Below, in pieces: positions 16,069-25,071 of a stretch of DNA of 40,355 nt. The DNA lies in contig JAHBVK010000056.1 in NCBI GenBank assembly GCA_019637555.1, forward strand, positions 1-40,355, in the 5' to 3' direction. The position numbers were made by a program, and so were the translations under genes. Every line of letters begins with the position of its first letter. Positions within the stretch are counted from its first letter, which is position 1. Source of the DNA: Anaerolineae bacterium (GTDB taxonomy: Bacteria > Chloroflexota > Anaerolineae > Aggregatilineales > UBA2796). The notes under the pieces were generated by a model, which saw nothing but the letters and a program-made list of their open reading frames with translations, was not told the origin of the DNA and ran no database searches.

Positions 16069-16160
16069 GGGAGTGCCTGGATTCCGGTGAGTTCCCCGAT
16101 CAATAATCGGCGACGGTGCGCATGGCGCGCCGTGGTGGGTTCGACTCCCATGCACTCCCG
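16069..16160 (+). tRNA. selC: tRNA-Sec-like gene with an aberrant anticodon loop
   Basis: A 92-nt RNA with the bacterial tRNA-Sec architecture. Acceptor: 8 bp, GGGAGTGC (16069-16076) with GCACTCCC (16152-16159), discriminator G160; CCA not encoded. D arm: 6-bp stem GGATTC/GAGTTC (79-84, 89-94) around CGGT, so TTCCGGTGAG matches the tRNA-Sec D-arm sequence. Variable arm: 9 bp (16113-16121 with 16125-16133), loop ATG. T arm: GTGGG-TTCGACT-CCCAT, including the G-U base pair seen in E. coli selC, giving an 8/5 stem stack. Anticodon arm: CCGAT/ATCGG (16096-16100, 16106-16110) closes on CAATA, five nt instead of seven, with no UCA in frame. If the last pair opens, the 7-nt loop is TCAATAA with C at position 33 and AAT at 34-36. 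It is therefore either a decayed selC or an RNA with another role. The other stems are intact and a promoter is present. Confidence 0.8.
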
Positions 16161-16204
16161 TCACCTGCGTTCTCATACTTAAGTCGAAGATTATCTAATT
16201 GAAA

Positions 16205-16234
16205 TTGACAAGCTCCCCTTGTCTGCTGTATAAA
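16205..16234 (+). promoter_or_regulatory. sigma70 promoter of the Ser/Thr kinase gene
   Basis: TTGACA (16205-16210), 18-bp spacer, TATAAA (16229-16234). Predicted start near 16241, about 40 nt before the ATG at 16283. Confidence 0.75.
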
Positions 16235-16282
16235 CGGGTTGAGCGGCACATTGATTCTCCCACAGCGAAATGACAAGCAGTT

Positions 16283-18532
16283 ATGGCTAACCTGATCGGC
16301 AGAACACTCGGACCCTACAAACTCGAAGGATCGCTCGGCAAGGGTGGGATGGCGATGGTTTACCGCGCCTTCCAGACCAAGCTGAATCGCCCGGTAGCGA
16401 TCAAAGTGATGGCTCCTGAGATCGCCAACGAGCCGGGCTTCGTGGAACGCTTCTCGCGCGAGGCGGAGGTGATCGCCCGTTTGGAGCATCCACATATTTT
16501 GCCTGTCATCGATTATGGCGAAGCCGACGGCTTGCATTATCTGGTTATGCGCTTGATGGATGGTGGCTCGCTGGAAGATCGGATGCGTGATCACCAGCTT
16601 AGTTATGAAGAGATTGCCCACTATCTGACGCAAACTGCGTCAGCGCTCGATTACGCGCATAAGCGTGGCGTGATCCATCGTGACATGAAGCCGAACAATG
16701 TGCTGCTGGATGGGGACAACAACGTTTATCTGACCGATTTCGGCATCGCGCGGTTGGCAGGCAGTGAACGCAAACTAACGGCGACGGGCAGCGTGATGGG
16801 AACGCCCGCCTATATGTCGCCAGAGCAAGCGATGGGGCGTCCGGTAGACAGCCGTTCAGACATTTACGCGGTTGGCGTCATGCTCTACGAAATGGTGGCA
16901 AATCGGCTGCCCTTCAATGCGGATACTCCCGCCGCGTTGATCTTCCAACACGTCTACGAACAGCCGCGTCCGATCAAGGATTTGCGTCCCGATACGCCCG
17001 ATAGCATTGTGGCAGTATTGGACCGCGCGATGGCGAAAAGCCCGGACTCTCGGTATCAGACCGCTACTGAAATGGCAGAGGCATTCGCTGACGCGGCGGG
17101 GGTACGCAGTACACCCCGCAGTTCGACGCGCGCTGCCTCACAGCCAGTTGACAATGAACGCACGATGGCGGTGCGCCAAACTCCGTCGCAAGTGGAAAAA
17201 ACGCTCGTTGACTCGGGACGAAGCGGTACAGTTGCTGCTAATGCCGTCACATCAGCGGAGATGCGACCAGAAGCCGGTGCTTCGCTGCCAAATTCAAGCG
17301 CTGGCGGAGCTAAACGATCTTCACTACCAATCTTGATCGGGATTTTCGTGGTTGTGCTGCTGTTAGTCGGAGGCGGCGCATTCCTAGCTATCAATAACAA
17401 GAACAACAATGATGCGACAGGAACGGCAGTTGCTTTTGCCGCACAACAAGTGGCTACTGGCACTCAACAAGCAATTGAAACTGCTACACAGCAAGCAATC
17501 ATTGTGTTGTCTTATACACCGACTGCGACGAACACACCGACGCCCACCGCAACCTCAACCTTTACCAATACGCCAGATTTAACGAGCACAGCGTTGATCG
17601 CACAGCTTACCGCCCTCGCGCAGACTGCCGCTGCTTTTGATGCTCGACAGACGGCTGCAGCTGAGACGGCAACCAGTTATTACACGGCGACCTTAGAACG
17701 TCGGCAAACTGGCACGGCGCAATCTGCCACCTTAGAAGCTTCACGTCAGGCAGCTTTGGCATCTGCCCAAGCCATCGTGAATATGACGGCAAGCGCACCT
17801 GTTCCAACCGCGACGTCAACACCTACCGTTCGTCCCTCGCGCACGCCAACGGCTACTCGCACACCCCGTGCCTCGCGCACGCCGACGGGAACAGCAGAAG
17901 AAGAACGGCTGGCAGGATTGTTGTCCAATAATCCCAACGTGATCATTCAGACGCTGCGGAATGCGGGCATACTGCCATCCTCCGGTAGAGCACAACAGGT
18001 CAACCTCGGCTCGAATGACAGCATCGAGATGACCGGCAGCCCCGATGATGATTTTGTCTTTTATCAATCGCTGCTGACGGAAGCGCCGAGCAACTACACA
18101 GACTTTGTGTTCTCAACGACGTTCCGCATGACTGCCTCTGATGGCGGGCTGGAACGCACAGGTTGCGGCTTGCTCTACCACGGATCAGGAAATTCGCAGA
18201 CGGTGAACTGGGAGCCAGACAACATGGCTGCCTTCTGGCTGCGGCGTAATGGCACGTGGGTACTCAATTTTTACCGTGATCGCAGCTTCAAAGAGAGTGG
18301 CATTACGGATAGTGCAGCAGCACTGCGTACCGCTCAAGGCGCTGCCAACCGTCTGACTGTAGTGTATGTGGACGGTATCCTGACCGTTTACGTAAACGGC
18401 TCAAAGATTGTGCAGCAGGAAGAAACCAATTTCGACAGTGGCGAGATCGGTTACTTCTTCGTCAAGGGCGCAGCGGGGACTGGCGAGAGTTGTGTCTACA
18501 GCAATACCATGTTGTGGAAACTCGGCAGCTAA
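16283..18532 (+). CDS. transmembrane Ser/Thr protein kinase with extracytoplasmic lectin-like domain
   Basis: 749 residues. The Hanks-type kinase domain (about 11-275) has the Gly loop GKGGMAMVY, VAIK with Lys41, HRDMKPNN at 132-139 (catalytic Asp134), DFGIA and the GTPAYMSPEQ activation segment. A single membrane helix lies at about 348-370. Outside, a Thr/Pro/Ala-rich linker (TPTATNTPTPT and similar, about 395-545) leads to a final domain of about 190 residues with a beta-sandwich pattern (FVFSTTFRM...GCGLLYHG...LTVVYVDGILTVYVNG), resembling laminin-G/DUF1080-type glycan-binding folds. There are no PASTA repeats. The output may be read by FHA proteins such as the one at 3661. Its ribosome binding site is weak. 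Confidence 0.93.
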   Translation: MANLIGRTLGPYKLEGSLGKGGMAMVYRAFQTKLNRPVAIKVMAPEIANEPGFVERFSREAEVIARLEHPHILPVIDYGEADGLHYLVMRLMDGGSLEDRMRDHQLSYEEIAHYLTQTASALDYAHKRGVIHRDMKPNNVLLDGDNNVYLTDFGIARLAGSERKLTATGSVMGTPAYMSPEQAMGRPVDSRSDIYAVGVMLYEMVANRLPFNADTPAALIFQHVYEQPRPIKDLRPDTPDSIVAVLDRAMAKSPDSRYQTATEMAEAFADAAGVRSTPRSSTRAASQPVDNERTMAVRQTPSQVEKTLVDSGRSGTVAANAVTSAEMRPEAGASLPNSSAGGAKRSSLPILIGIFVVVLLLVGGGAFLAINNKNNNDATGTAVAFAAQQVATGTQQAIETATQQAIIVLSYTPTATNTPTPTATSTFTNTPDLTSTALIAQLTALAQTAAAFDARQTAAAETATSYYTATLERRQTGTAQSATLEASRQAALASAQAIVNMTASAPVPTATSTPTVRPSRTPTATRTPRASRTPTGTAEEERLAGLLSNNPNVIIQTLRNAGILPSSGRAQQVNLGSNDSIEMTGSPDDDFVFYQSLLTEAPSNYTDFVFSTTFRMTASDGGLERTGCGLLYHGSGNSQTVNWEPDNMAAFWLRRNGTWVLNFYRDRSFKESGITDSAAALRTAQGAANRLTVVYVDGILTVYVNGSKIVQQEETNFDSGEIGYFFVKGAAGTGESCVYSNTMLWKLGS

Positions 18533-18576
18533 TCCATTAGTCATCGGCTGGGGTGGGGTGGGAAGCAAAGGCGATT

Positions 18577-19311
18577 ATGCAGGAAACAAGACGCATCCAG
18601 CACTCCATCAATAGTGGTTATATCTCGATCATCGTCGAAGACTATGAACTGCCCGCCTTCTGGGCACATCCGCAAATGACGCATACATTCCCCGGTTTGG
18701 TGGTCGTCCACGACAACTGGGGATTAACTCAACATGTTCGCACCTGCGTGCGACGCCTAGCTGAAACTGGCTTCTATGTAATTGCCCCCGATCTTTATGA
18801 CGGCAAGACACCTCAATCCGAACAGGAAGCAGAGGTAAAAGCTGCCGAGTTGGGAGAGGCGGGCATCCCTCGTGTATCAGCGGCACTTGGCGTACTCAAG
18901 AATCACAATCACTGCAACGGAAAGATTGGAATCATCGGCTGGCAGATGGGCGGCGAATTGGCGCTGAACCTGAGCGTTTATCGTCAGGATTTGCTGGCAG
19001 CGGTTATCTTCTACGCACGTCCAGATGACTATTTGTCCATGTTAGCCGCTGAAGAAGCACCGCTGTTGGGTTTTTATGGCGATGGTGATCCGAAGATTTC
19101 GCGGGAGATGGTACAGCGGATGGGTGAGGCAGTGGCACAGTCACCGGGCGGTGGGCAAGTTATCCTGTATTCAGGTGTTGGAACTGATTTTTTCAACGAT
19201 GCACTGCCGACTTACAACGCTGATGCTGCTGCCGATGCTTGGGAGCGTATGATCACGTTCCTTAGCAAGAGGTTGGAACCGCCGCAGCGACGCGGCGTGA
19301 AGCCGATATGA
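18577..19311 (+). CDS. dienelactone-hydrolase-like protein lacking catalytic residues
   Basis: 244 residues from ATG 18577 (AAAGG upstream; a GTG at 18553 is possible). The alpha/beta hydrolase fold is clear when compared with the intact family member at 6951: VVVHDNWGLTQHV, DLYDGKTP, IIGWQMGGELAL, LGFYGDGDP. The nucleophile elbow reads GWQMGG instead of GFCMGG, so the Cys is Gln (residue 123), and the His position reads YSGVGTDFF instead of YAGAPHSFF, so His is Thr. Only the Asp remains. It is very likely a pseudoenzyme with a binding or scaffold role. Its stop overlaps the lipB start (ATGA), so the two genes are translationally coupled. Confidence 0.87.
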   Translation: MQETRRIQHSINSGYISIIVEDYELPAFWAHPQMTHTFPGLVVVHDNWGLTQHVRTCVRRLAETGFYVIAPDLYDGKTPQSEQEAEVKAAELGEAGIPRVSAALGVLKNHNHCNGKIGIIGWQMGGELALNLSVYRQDLLAAVIFYARPDDYLSMLAAEEAPLLGFYGDGDPKISREMVQRMGEAVAQSPGGGQVILYSGVGTDFFNDALPTYNADAAADAWERMITFLSKRLEPPQRRGVKPI

Positions 19312-20012
19312 GTACGCCCACGATCTGTCAGGTTTTTCAGCTCGGCTTGCTGCCTTACGCTGACGCATGGGCGCTGCAAAAACGACTAGCCGCACAGCGG
19401 GCTGCCGACGAGATCCCGGATACCCTGCTATTATTAGAACATCCCCATATCTACACGTTAGGCAGCAGCGGGCACGACGAGAATATTCTGCTTTCTTCCG
19501 CTGAACTACGCGAACGCCGTATTGACGTGCAGCGTGTAGATCGCGGTGGCGATGTGACTTATCATGGACAAGGGCAACTCGTTGGCTATCCGATTTTCAA
19601 GCTGCCATCACAAGTGGGAAGTTTACACGCTGATGTGATCAGCTATGTTCGCGCTATTGAGCAGACGATCATAGATGCGTTGCAGCATTTTGATATTGAG
19701 GGCTGGCAGTATTCTGGATTGACTGGCGTGTGGACTGGCGAAAAGGATGCACCAGCCAAAATCTGCGCGATTGGTGTCAAAGTCACCACCAAGCGAGTCA
19801 CTCAGCACGGGTTCGCGCTCAACGTGAACACGGATTTGAGCTACTTCGAGGGCATCATCCCTTGCGGTATTCGCGACAAAGCTGTCACCAGTATGCAGGA
19901 GTTGCTCGACGCGAGTCTGAACATGACCGCTGTTTCTCAAGTAGTGATCGAGAGTTTTGCCAGCCATTTTGATCGCCGTGTCGTCATGGCTGATCCCACG
20001 AGCGTTGCCTGA
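19308..20012 (+). CDS. lipB: octanoyl-[ACP]:protein octanoyltransferase
   Basis: 234 residues. LipB moves octanoyl from acyl carrier protein to lipoyl domains, the first step of lipoate synthesis. Signature RGGDVTYHGQGQLVGYPI (79-96), catalytic Lys151 in PAKICAIGV and catalytic Cys186 in IIPCGI. The length is normal. The ATG overlaps the stop of the pseudo-hydrolase gene by 4 nt. No lipA is in the window. Confidence 0.96.
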   Translation: MSTPTICQVFQLGLLPYADAWALQKRLAAQRAADEIPDTLLLLEHPHIYTLGSSGHDENILLSSAELRERRIDVQRVDRGGDVTYHGQGQLVGYPIFKLPSQVGSLHADVISYVRAIEQTIIDALQHFDIEGWQYSGLTGVWTGEKDAPAKICAIGVKVTTKRVTQHGFALNVNTDLSYFEGIIPCGIRDKAVTSMQELLDASLNMTAVSQVVIESFASHFDRRVVMADPTSVA

Positions 20013-20099
20013 TAGTCTGGTAGGCGGTGCACAAACGTCCTGAGCATTCTAAAGGCTGCTGCTACGCTGATAGTTATCGCTTCAGGAGGAAGAAATACC

Positions 20100-21899
20100 A
20101 TGCGTATGACGCGCTATCTGCTTGCCCTCATGCTCATTCTCTGCCTCGCGCTCACCGGATTCCCTACATTTGCTCAATCATCTGATCAGAACGCCGTTTA
20201 CAGCAATGATGTGTTGGGGATCACTTTCCAGTATCCGACGACATGGGAAGTGCGCGAACAGGCAGAGACGCAAGGCGTCAGTGTAGCTGCTGCTAACGAT
20301 TGGCAGAGCATTAGTGACGGTGTGCAACCGCTAGGTTTGATCTTTAGTGTGACGTTAACCACGTTTCGCCAGCTTGGGATCGACAATGTGCTAGGTTTTA
20401 GCGACCTGCTGGCACGAACTGACAGTAACGCCACCGTTGCCGCGATCCGCATTGGCGAAGCGTCGGGCGTTAGCGCCGAATCGCAGAGTACCGATGCTGA
20501 TGTGGTTACGCGCACGGTGATGCTGGCAACAGGAGGACGGCGTGCTGCGGTGATACGGGGATTAGCAACTAGCGCGGGCTGGCAAGGTGGAGGAGCGCAG
20601 CAGTTCGAGCAAATCCTCAACTCAATCAGCTTTGCGCCGGCGGAGGTCAACGCGGGACTGATGCGCGTGGGGACATCCTTGTGGAGTCTGGCGACGCCTG
20701 ACCTCACGCAGTTAGCCGATCTGACGATCAGCGCCGATGGCGCAACGCTGTACGCCACCGATGGCAATGGTGGGATCTTCACACTGGGCGCGGCAGGTAC
20801 GCGCGGAGATGTAATCAAACCGGAGGGTGTCAGCAGCTTCGGTTCCTTAATACTGTTGAGAAATGGGCAGCAATACCTATCTGATCCCGTGAGCGGTGCA
20901 ATATGGCTGCTCCCTGCCGCAGGCGCGAACGGTGCGCCACGCAAGTATATTGGCGCGAAGGGGAATGTATTTAGTCAGGGATCGCCACGTTACTTCAGTG
21001 TCAGATCGGATGGTGGGATTCTGGCGCTGGATGTTTCCGCAGACGGAACAGCCACGCATGTTTTCGTATTCAATCGCGGTGGCACACGAATCGACAGCTA
21101 CGATGCGGTGGCGATGACTGGTATGATGATCCTCGATCCAGTGTTCGCTGCCGAACCGTCGGGACGTTATTACCTTGCGGGCAGTAATACTAGCGGTATC
21201 CTGCGTTTTCGTTCGGATGGCGTTTTGGACCAAGCGGGAATCGGCGCTGACTTATTGGCAAATACCGCACCACTAGCGATGCTGGTAGATCGTTTCGATA
21301 ATCTGCTGGTTGCTACGGCGGATCGGGGCATCCTCAAGTTCGATCCGGAGGGTAAGATCATCGGTGTGATCGGCGAATCGTATGACCAGTCTGCGCCGCC
21401 GAAAGCAGGGCAGCTCGGTCATCCGGTGGCAATGATCATGAATGCAGACGCTAATACGTTGTATGTAGCGGATGCGGGAGCATTTCCTCAAATCGTAGCG
21501 TTTGCGCTAGATAACAATCTAGAACTAAATCTGAGTGCGGGGACGCAAGTAGGCACAAAGATCATCTATGGCGAGTCGAAAAGCGCCACGATCAGCAATA
21601 CCACCTTCGTCTATGAATATGTATTCACGGGCAGACGCAACGATGTAGTTACGATCACGGTACAAGCGGCTGATCCAACGCAGCTTGATACGTTCGTGGA
21701 GCTACTCAGTCCGAAAGCCAAACGGCTAGTATTCAGCGATGATGCGGGTATTGCGGGGCTTGCACCCAGCGATTCGCAGATCGCGGAATATACACTGCCT
21801 GCTGGCGGTGATTATACGATCCGCGTCACGCGCTTCGGTAGAGAAACGACGGCGCAAACAGGCGCATTCACACTGCACTTAGCGTTGATCGAGGATTAG
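20100..21899 (+). CDS. secreted beta-propeller protein with PsbP-like and PPC-like domains
   Basis: 599 residues, with AGGAGGAAG upstream of ATG. A signal peptide (about 1-25, ending GFPTFAQ) leads out of the cell. The first domain (about 28-180: VLGITFQYPTTWEVREQ...) resembles the PsbP/DUF1795-type fold common in Anaerolineae exported proteins. Residues ~190-480 form NHL- or SMP-30-like propeller blades (LTISADGATLYATDGNGG, MLVDRFDNLLVATADRGIL, IMNADANTLYVADAGA). The last ~100 residues look like a PPC domain (YEYVFTGRRNDVVTITVQA...GDYTIRVTRFG). The function is unknown. It converges on the epimerase gene. Confidence 0.82.
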   Translation: MRMTRYLLALMLILCLALTGFPTFAQSSDQNAVYSNDVLGITFQYPTTWEVREQAETQGVSVAAANDWQSISDGVQPLGLIFSVTLTTFRQLGIDNVLGFSDLLARTDSNATVAAIRIGEASGVSAESQSTDADVVTRTVMLATGGRRAAVIRGLATSAGWQGGGAQQFEQILNSISFAPAEVNAGLMRVGTSLWSLATPDLTQLADLTISADGATLYATDGNGGIFTLGAAGTRGDVIKPEGVSSFGSLILLRNGQQYLSDPVSGAIWLLPAAGANGAPRKYIGAKGNVFSQGSPRYFSVRSDGGILALDVSADGTATHVFVFNRGGTRIDSYDAVAMTGMMILDPVFAAEPSGRYYLAGSNTSGILRFRSDGVLDQAGIGADLLANTAPLAMLVDRFDNLLVATADRGILKFDPEGKIIGVIGESYDQSAPPKAGQLGHPVAMIMNADANTLYVADAGAFPQIVAFALDNNLELNLSAGTQVGTKIIYGESKSATISNTTFVYEYVFTGRRNDVVTITVQAADPTQLDTFVELLSPKAKRLVFSDDAGIAGLAPSDSQIAEYTLPAGGDYTIRVTRFGRETTAQTGAFTLHLALIED

Positions 21900-21909
21900 C
21901 AGCCGCATC

Positions 21910-22905
21910 TTAGCGACGCTCAGAGAAGACGGATGGCGATCTGCCGCGCACACGGAGGATCGGTTGGGTGCCGAACATCTGCCCGAACGCATCCAGCGTG
22001 CCAAAGCGCGGCTTCCAGCCAAGTTGAGTACGCGCCGCCGTGTTATCGACTACCAGCGATTCACTCAAATAATCGACGACTTCGCGGTTGAACCCCTTGA
22101 GTTCAGGCAAGAGACGATTGAAACGCGCCGCCAGATTGAGCAACAGGCGTGGCAGCGAGAAGGGTGTTCGACGGCTGATCCGCGCAACGCTGCTCCATGA
22201 GGCTGCATCATTGGGCGCGACGTTGAACGTTCCGGCGACGTTCGTCTCTAATACGCGGGTGATGAAAGCAGCGGCATCATCTTCGTGCAGCGCTTGGGTC
22301 ATCGCTCGTCCGCCGTTAGAGAGGACGAACACAGGCTGCGCAGTCATTGCCATCAATGGTGAGAGCAACCGTCCGCGTGGACCAGCCAACGCTGCCAGTC
22401 TCATGATAGCGATTTGGGTGTTTGGATAGTGATGCTCCATGTCGCGCAGGAAGTTTTCAACCAATACTTTGTGCTGCCCATATGCCATATTGGGCCACAA
22501 ACGATGGTCCTCACGCACCTGTGGCGGATTGCCACCACGATAACCGTAAACCGATACACTAGACACGAACAGCGCCTGTTCGACGCCCAATTCCAAGGCA
22601 GTCTTGAGCGCAAGCTGCGAACCATCGACGTTGTTAGAGCGCATCTGATCAGGAGACATATTGGCGGGCAGCGAGGTGTGGAATGCGCCGTGAACAAGAT
22701 GAGTAACGCCATGCTCCGCGAGAATCGCACGCATGAACGAGGATTCACGGACATCTAGTGCATGCGAGATCACACGCCCGTTAGCAGCGACCGGTCTCAC
22801 ATCCAGTGCGATGATCCGTTCGACCCACGACAGCGTTTGCAAATGCTGTATCAGCACTTGCCCTAAATAGCCTGCTGCCCCGGTGATGGCTACGATCTTG
22901 CCCAA
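21910..22905 (-). CDS. NAD-dependent epimerase/dehydratase (extended SDR)
   Basis: 331 residues, TTG start at 22905 with GAGG five to six nt upstream. Rossmann motif ITGAAGYLGQ at the N terminus, the VSSVSVYG segment with Ser, and the catalytic YxxxK in YGQHK (near 142). Extended short-chain dehydrogenases of this type act on nucleotide sugars or related substrates; the substrate cannot be assigned. It may belong with the surface-glycan genes further right (25072, 26358), but there is no operon link. Confidence 0.87.
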   Translation of the reverse strand: MGKIVAITGAAGYLGQVLIQHLQTLSWVERIIALDVRPVAANGRVISHALDVRESSFMRAILAEHGVTHLVHGAFHTSLPANMSPDQMRSNNVDGSQLALKTALELGVEQALFVSSVSVYGYRGGNPPQVREDHRLWPNMAYGQHKVLVENFLRDMEHHYPNTQIAIMRLAALAGPRGRLLSPLMAMTAQPVFVLSNGGRAMTQALHEDDAAAFITRVLETNVAGTFNVAPNDAASWSSVARISRRTPFSLPRLLLNLAARFNRLLPELKGFNREVVDYLSESLVVDNTAARTQLGWKPRFGTLDAFGQMFGTQPILRVRGRSPSVFSERR

Positions 22906-23055
22906 CGCTGCCTCGCTCGTTTTGTTCGATCCTCGGTGACTAAATTCTACAGCAAACCTGCCACGAATTGGTGAAATTCTCAGTCAAATTTCGGAATTGT
23001 CTTAACTCTCACGCTCACAGGTCCAGGTGGTGATCAGAGCACAATGAGTATAACC

Positions 23056-24987
23056 TCAGTCATGATTCGGGATGATCGATGAACACTTGGTCCACGTTTG
23101 CAGAAAACGAAAATCACTTCTGATATTGACCGACTTCGGCACAGTTAGATCGCTACGAAGGAAATTACCATCGGCATCATGGTGGACGAGTCGTAAATTC
23201 CCCCTATCGAATACGATATAGACAAACTCGCTACCGTCAGGCGACCACAACACTGAACCTGTTAGCAAAGGATTTATGAGTTTTTGCAGCGTACCTGCAG
23301 TATTTGCTAGATGAAGCTGTTGTGTTCCCGATCTCCCCATCGCAGTGATTAGCAGGCGATCTCCATCTGGTTGAAGAACAGCATTCCACAACTCAAATTG
23401 ACTGACACCGATAAACACACTGCTACTGCCTGTCTCAGTATTTACCCAAGCGATCTGCCATTTGCCCTCTACTGTGCCAGCCAAGTACAGCAGATGCGAA
23501 CGATCATCCCAATACCTAATCGCCATATTGTGCAAGGCAAGATCAACGGTTTTCGTCGTACCATCTGGATTCTTCCATGTCAGCAGTTCACGATCTTGTT
23601 GCAACCATGTGAAAGCGATCAATGAAGTCTCTGCGTTGGCAAGCAGGCGCATGATAGGGGTAGAACTCATCTGCTGTGGAAGAATCTGTTCAATATGATC
23701 TGCTAGATGAACTCTATTGCTGCCATTACCGTCGAGTACATCAACGTTGAGTGTGGCATCGTCGTTAGCGGTGACGACCACAAGTCCAAATTGTCCGGCA
23801 ATGGGACTTTCCGGCAAGAATACTTCCTTGCCCCATGTAGTTAGTATCCGCGATTCGATTGGTCTGATATTTCCACTAGCTGGCTCTAACGCAGCGAGTT
23901 CGATTCCGGCGTTCAGACGATCCTGAGCGTAATCGGTTTCCCGCAGAAACAACCAATCTTGTCCATCTTGCGACCATCTGCCTGTAAGTGCTTCGAAGCT
24001 GATATTCTTGCGATATAGCCCTGTCACTGGCGGATTGAGGAATGCACCACTGGCAGCCAAGATCGTGAAGGTTTCCACATCGTAGCCAGCGCCGAAGCCA
24101 TTCTGTTTGGTCGAATCAAAGCCGGAAACGGCTAAATACTTGCCATCCGGCGACCACGACAAGCTCTGATTCACGATATTCTCTGGCAACAAGATGGTCG
24201 TGGTCGTCGCCCGCGCTACATCGTAGAGATTCAGGGTGTTCACGTCGGTGAGCAGCGCCAATGTCGATCCAGTGAGTGACCATGCAGCGGCGTGTGCCTT
24301 CAAGGTGATTGGCGCTGCTACCGGATGCAAGGCTGCTACGTTCCAGACGCGGAAGTTTAAGGTGTTGGTGATCGGATCGAGTGTGTCGTTAGTTAGGAAG
24401 TAGCGGTTATCCGCTGACCACGAGTTGATTTCTAGCAGTTCGCGGCTTAGTTCGTCTGTGAGGGTTACTGTGAGCTTTTCGCTGCTGTCAATGTTGAGGC
24501 GCGTGAGGAAGTGTTGGTTTGCCTGATCTATCCATGCGAAGGCGATGTTCCGTTCATCCGTTGAAATGTGCAGTAGCGTGCTGCCAAATTGGAACATGCC
24601 CACTTGTCCGCCATCGATGCGCATTCCCTGCTGAAGGGTTGTAATTGTAGACTCGTCGGGCGTCCACTTTTCTCTCAGTCGTGCAATTTTCAGATCAGCG
24701 ATGACGAAGGGAGTATTTGACGCACCACCGCCATAGCCGCTATCGGTAGGCTGAAATAGCAGCGCGTAGTCACTGGAATAGGAGAAGTAGTTGGGCGGTT
24801 GGTTCTGCTGCCAGAAAAACTTCCCTGAAGGGGCGTCGATTACGCCGTAGCGTGGAGCAGTGATATTGGTAGTTTCCTGAATGGCGATACACTGTTCACC
24901 GTCAAGGGCACGCTGTGCGGCGACAAAACTGCCCGATAGTAAACTGAAAAACACCACACATCCGATCATTACGCGCAGCAACCGCAT
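23056..24987 (-). CDS. secreted WD40/TolB-like beta-propeller protein
   Basis: 643 residues from ATG 24987, chosen because GGAGG lies six nt upstream and the protein then starts with a signal peptide (MRLLRVMIGCVVFFSLLSGS, ending near AAQ). The rest holds repeated blades with SWSPDGKYLAVSG, SWSADNRYFLT, VLWSPDGSEFVYI and similar, the pattern of TolB/WD40-like propellers. The function is unknown; such proteins are common in Anaerolineae exoproteomes. It is divergent from the O-antigen ligase-type gene, with 84 nt between starts. Confidence 0.83.
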   Translation of the reverse strand: MRLLRVMIGCVVFFSLLSGSFVAAQRALDGEQCIAIQETTNITAPRYGVIDAPSGKFFWQQNQPPNYFSYSSDYALLFQPTDSGYGGGASNTPFVIADLKIARLREKWTPDESTITTLQQGMRIDGGQVGMFQFGSTLLHISTDERNIAFAWIDQANQHFLTRLNIDSSEKLTVTLTDELSRELLEINSWSADNRYFLTNDTLDPITNTLNFRVWNVAALHPVAAPITLKAHAAAWSLTGSTLALLTDVNTLNLYDVARATTTTILLPENIVNQSLSWSPDGKYLAVSGFDSTKQNGFGAGYDVETFTILAASGAFLNPPVTGLYRKNISFEALTGRWSQDGQDWLFLRETDYAQDRLNAGIELAALEPASGNIRPIESRILTTWGKEVFLPESPIAGQFGLVVVTANDDATLNVDVLDGNGSNRVHLADHIEQILPQQMSSTPIMRLLANAETSLIAFTWLQQDRELLTWKNPDGTTKTVDLALHNMAIRYWDDRSHLLYLAGTVEGKWQIAWVNTETGSSSVFIGVSQFELWNAVLQPDGDRLLITAMGRSGTQQLHLANTAGTLQKLINPLLTGSVLWSPDGSEFVYIVFDRGNLRLVHHDADGNFLRSDLTVPKSVNIRSDFRFLQTWTKCSSIIPNHD

Positions 24988-25071
24988 CGTTGTCCTCCAC
25001 GCTACAATGGTACAGGAATCGCGGCGAAATTCGTGATTCGTCAGGATTGCGTAACAAATGTAGGAACCTGC

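Noticed and set aside
16069..16160. Reading this RNA as tRNA-Leu, tRNA-Ser or an allo-tRNA
   Set aside because: The long variable arm would fit Leu/Ser, but the 8-bp acceptor, 6-bp D stem with CGGT loop and 8/5 stacking fit tRNA-Sec; allo-tRNAs have 8/4 or 9/3 stacking, which does not fit here because the fifth T-stem pair (G-U) is present.
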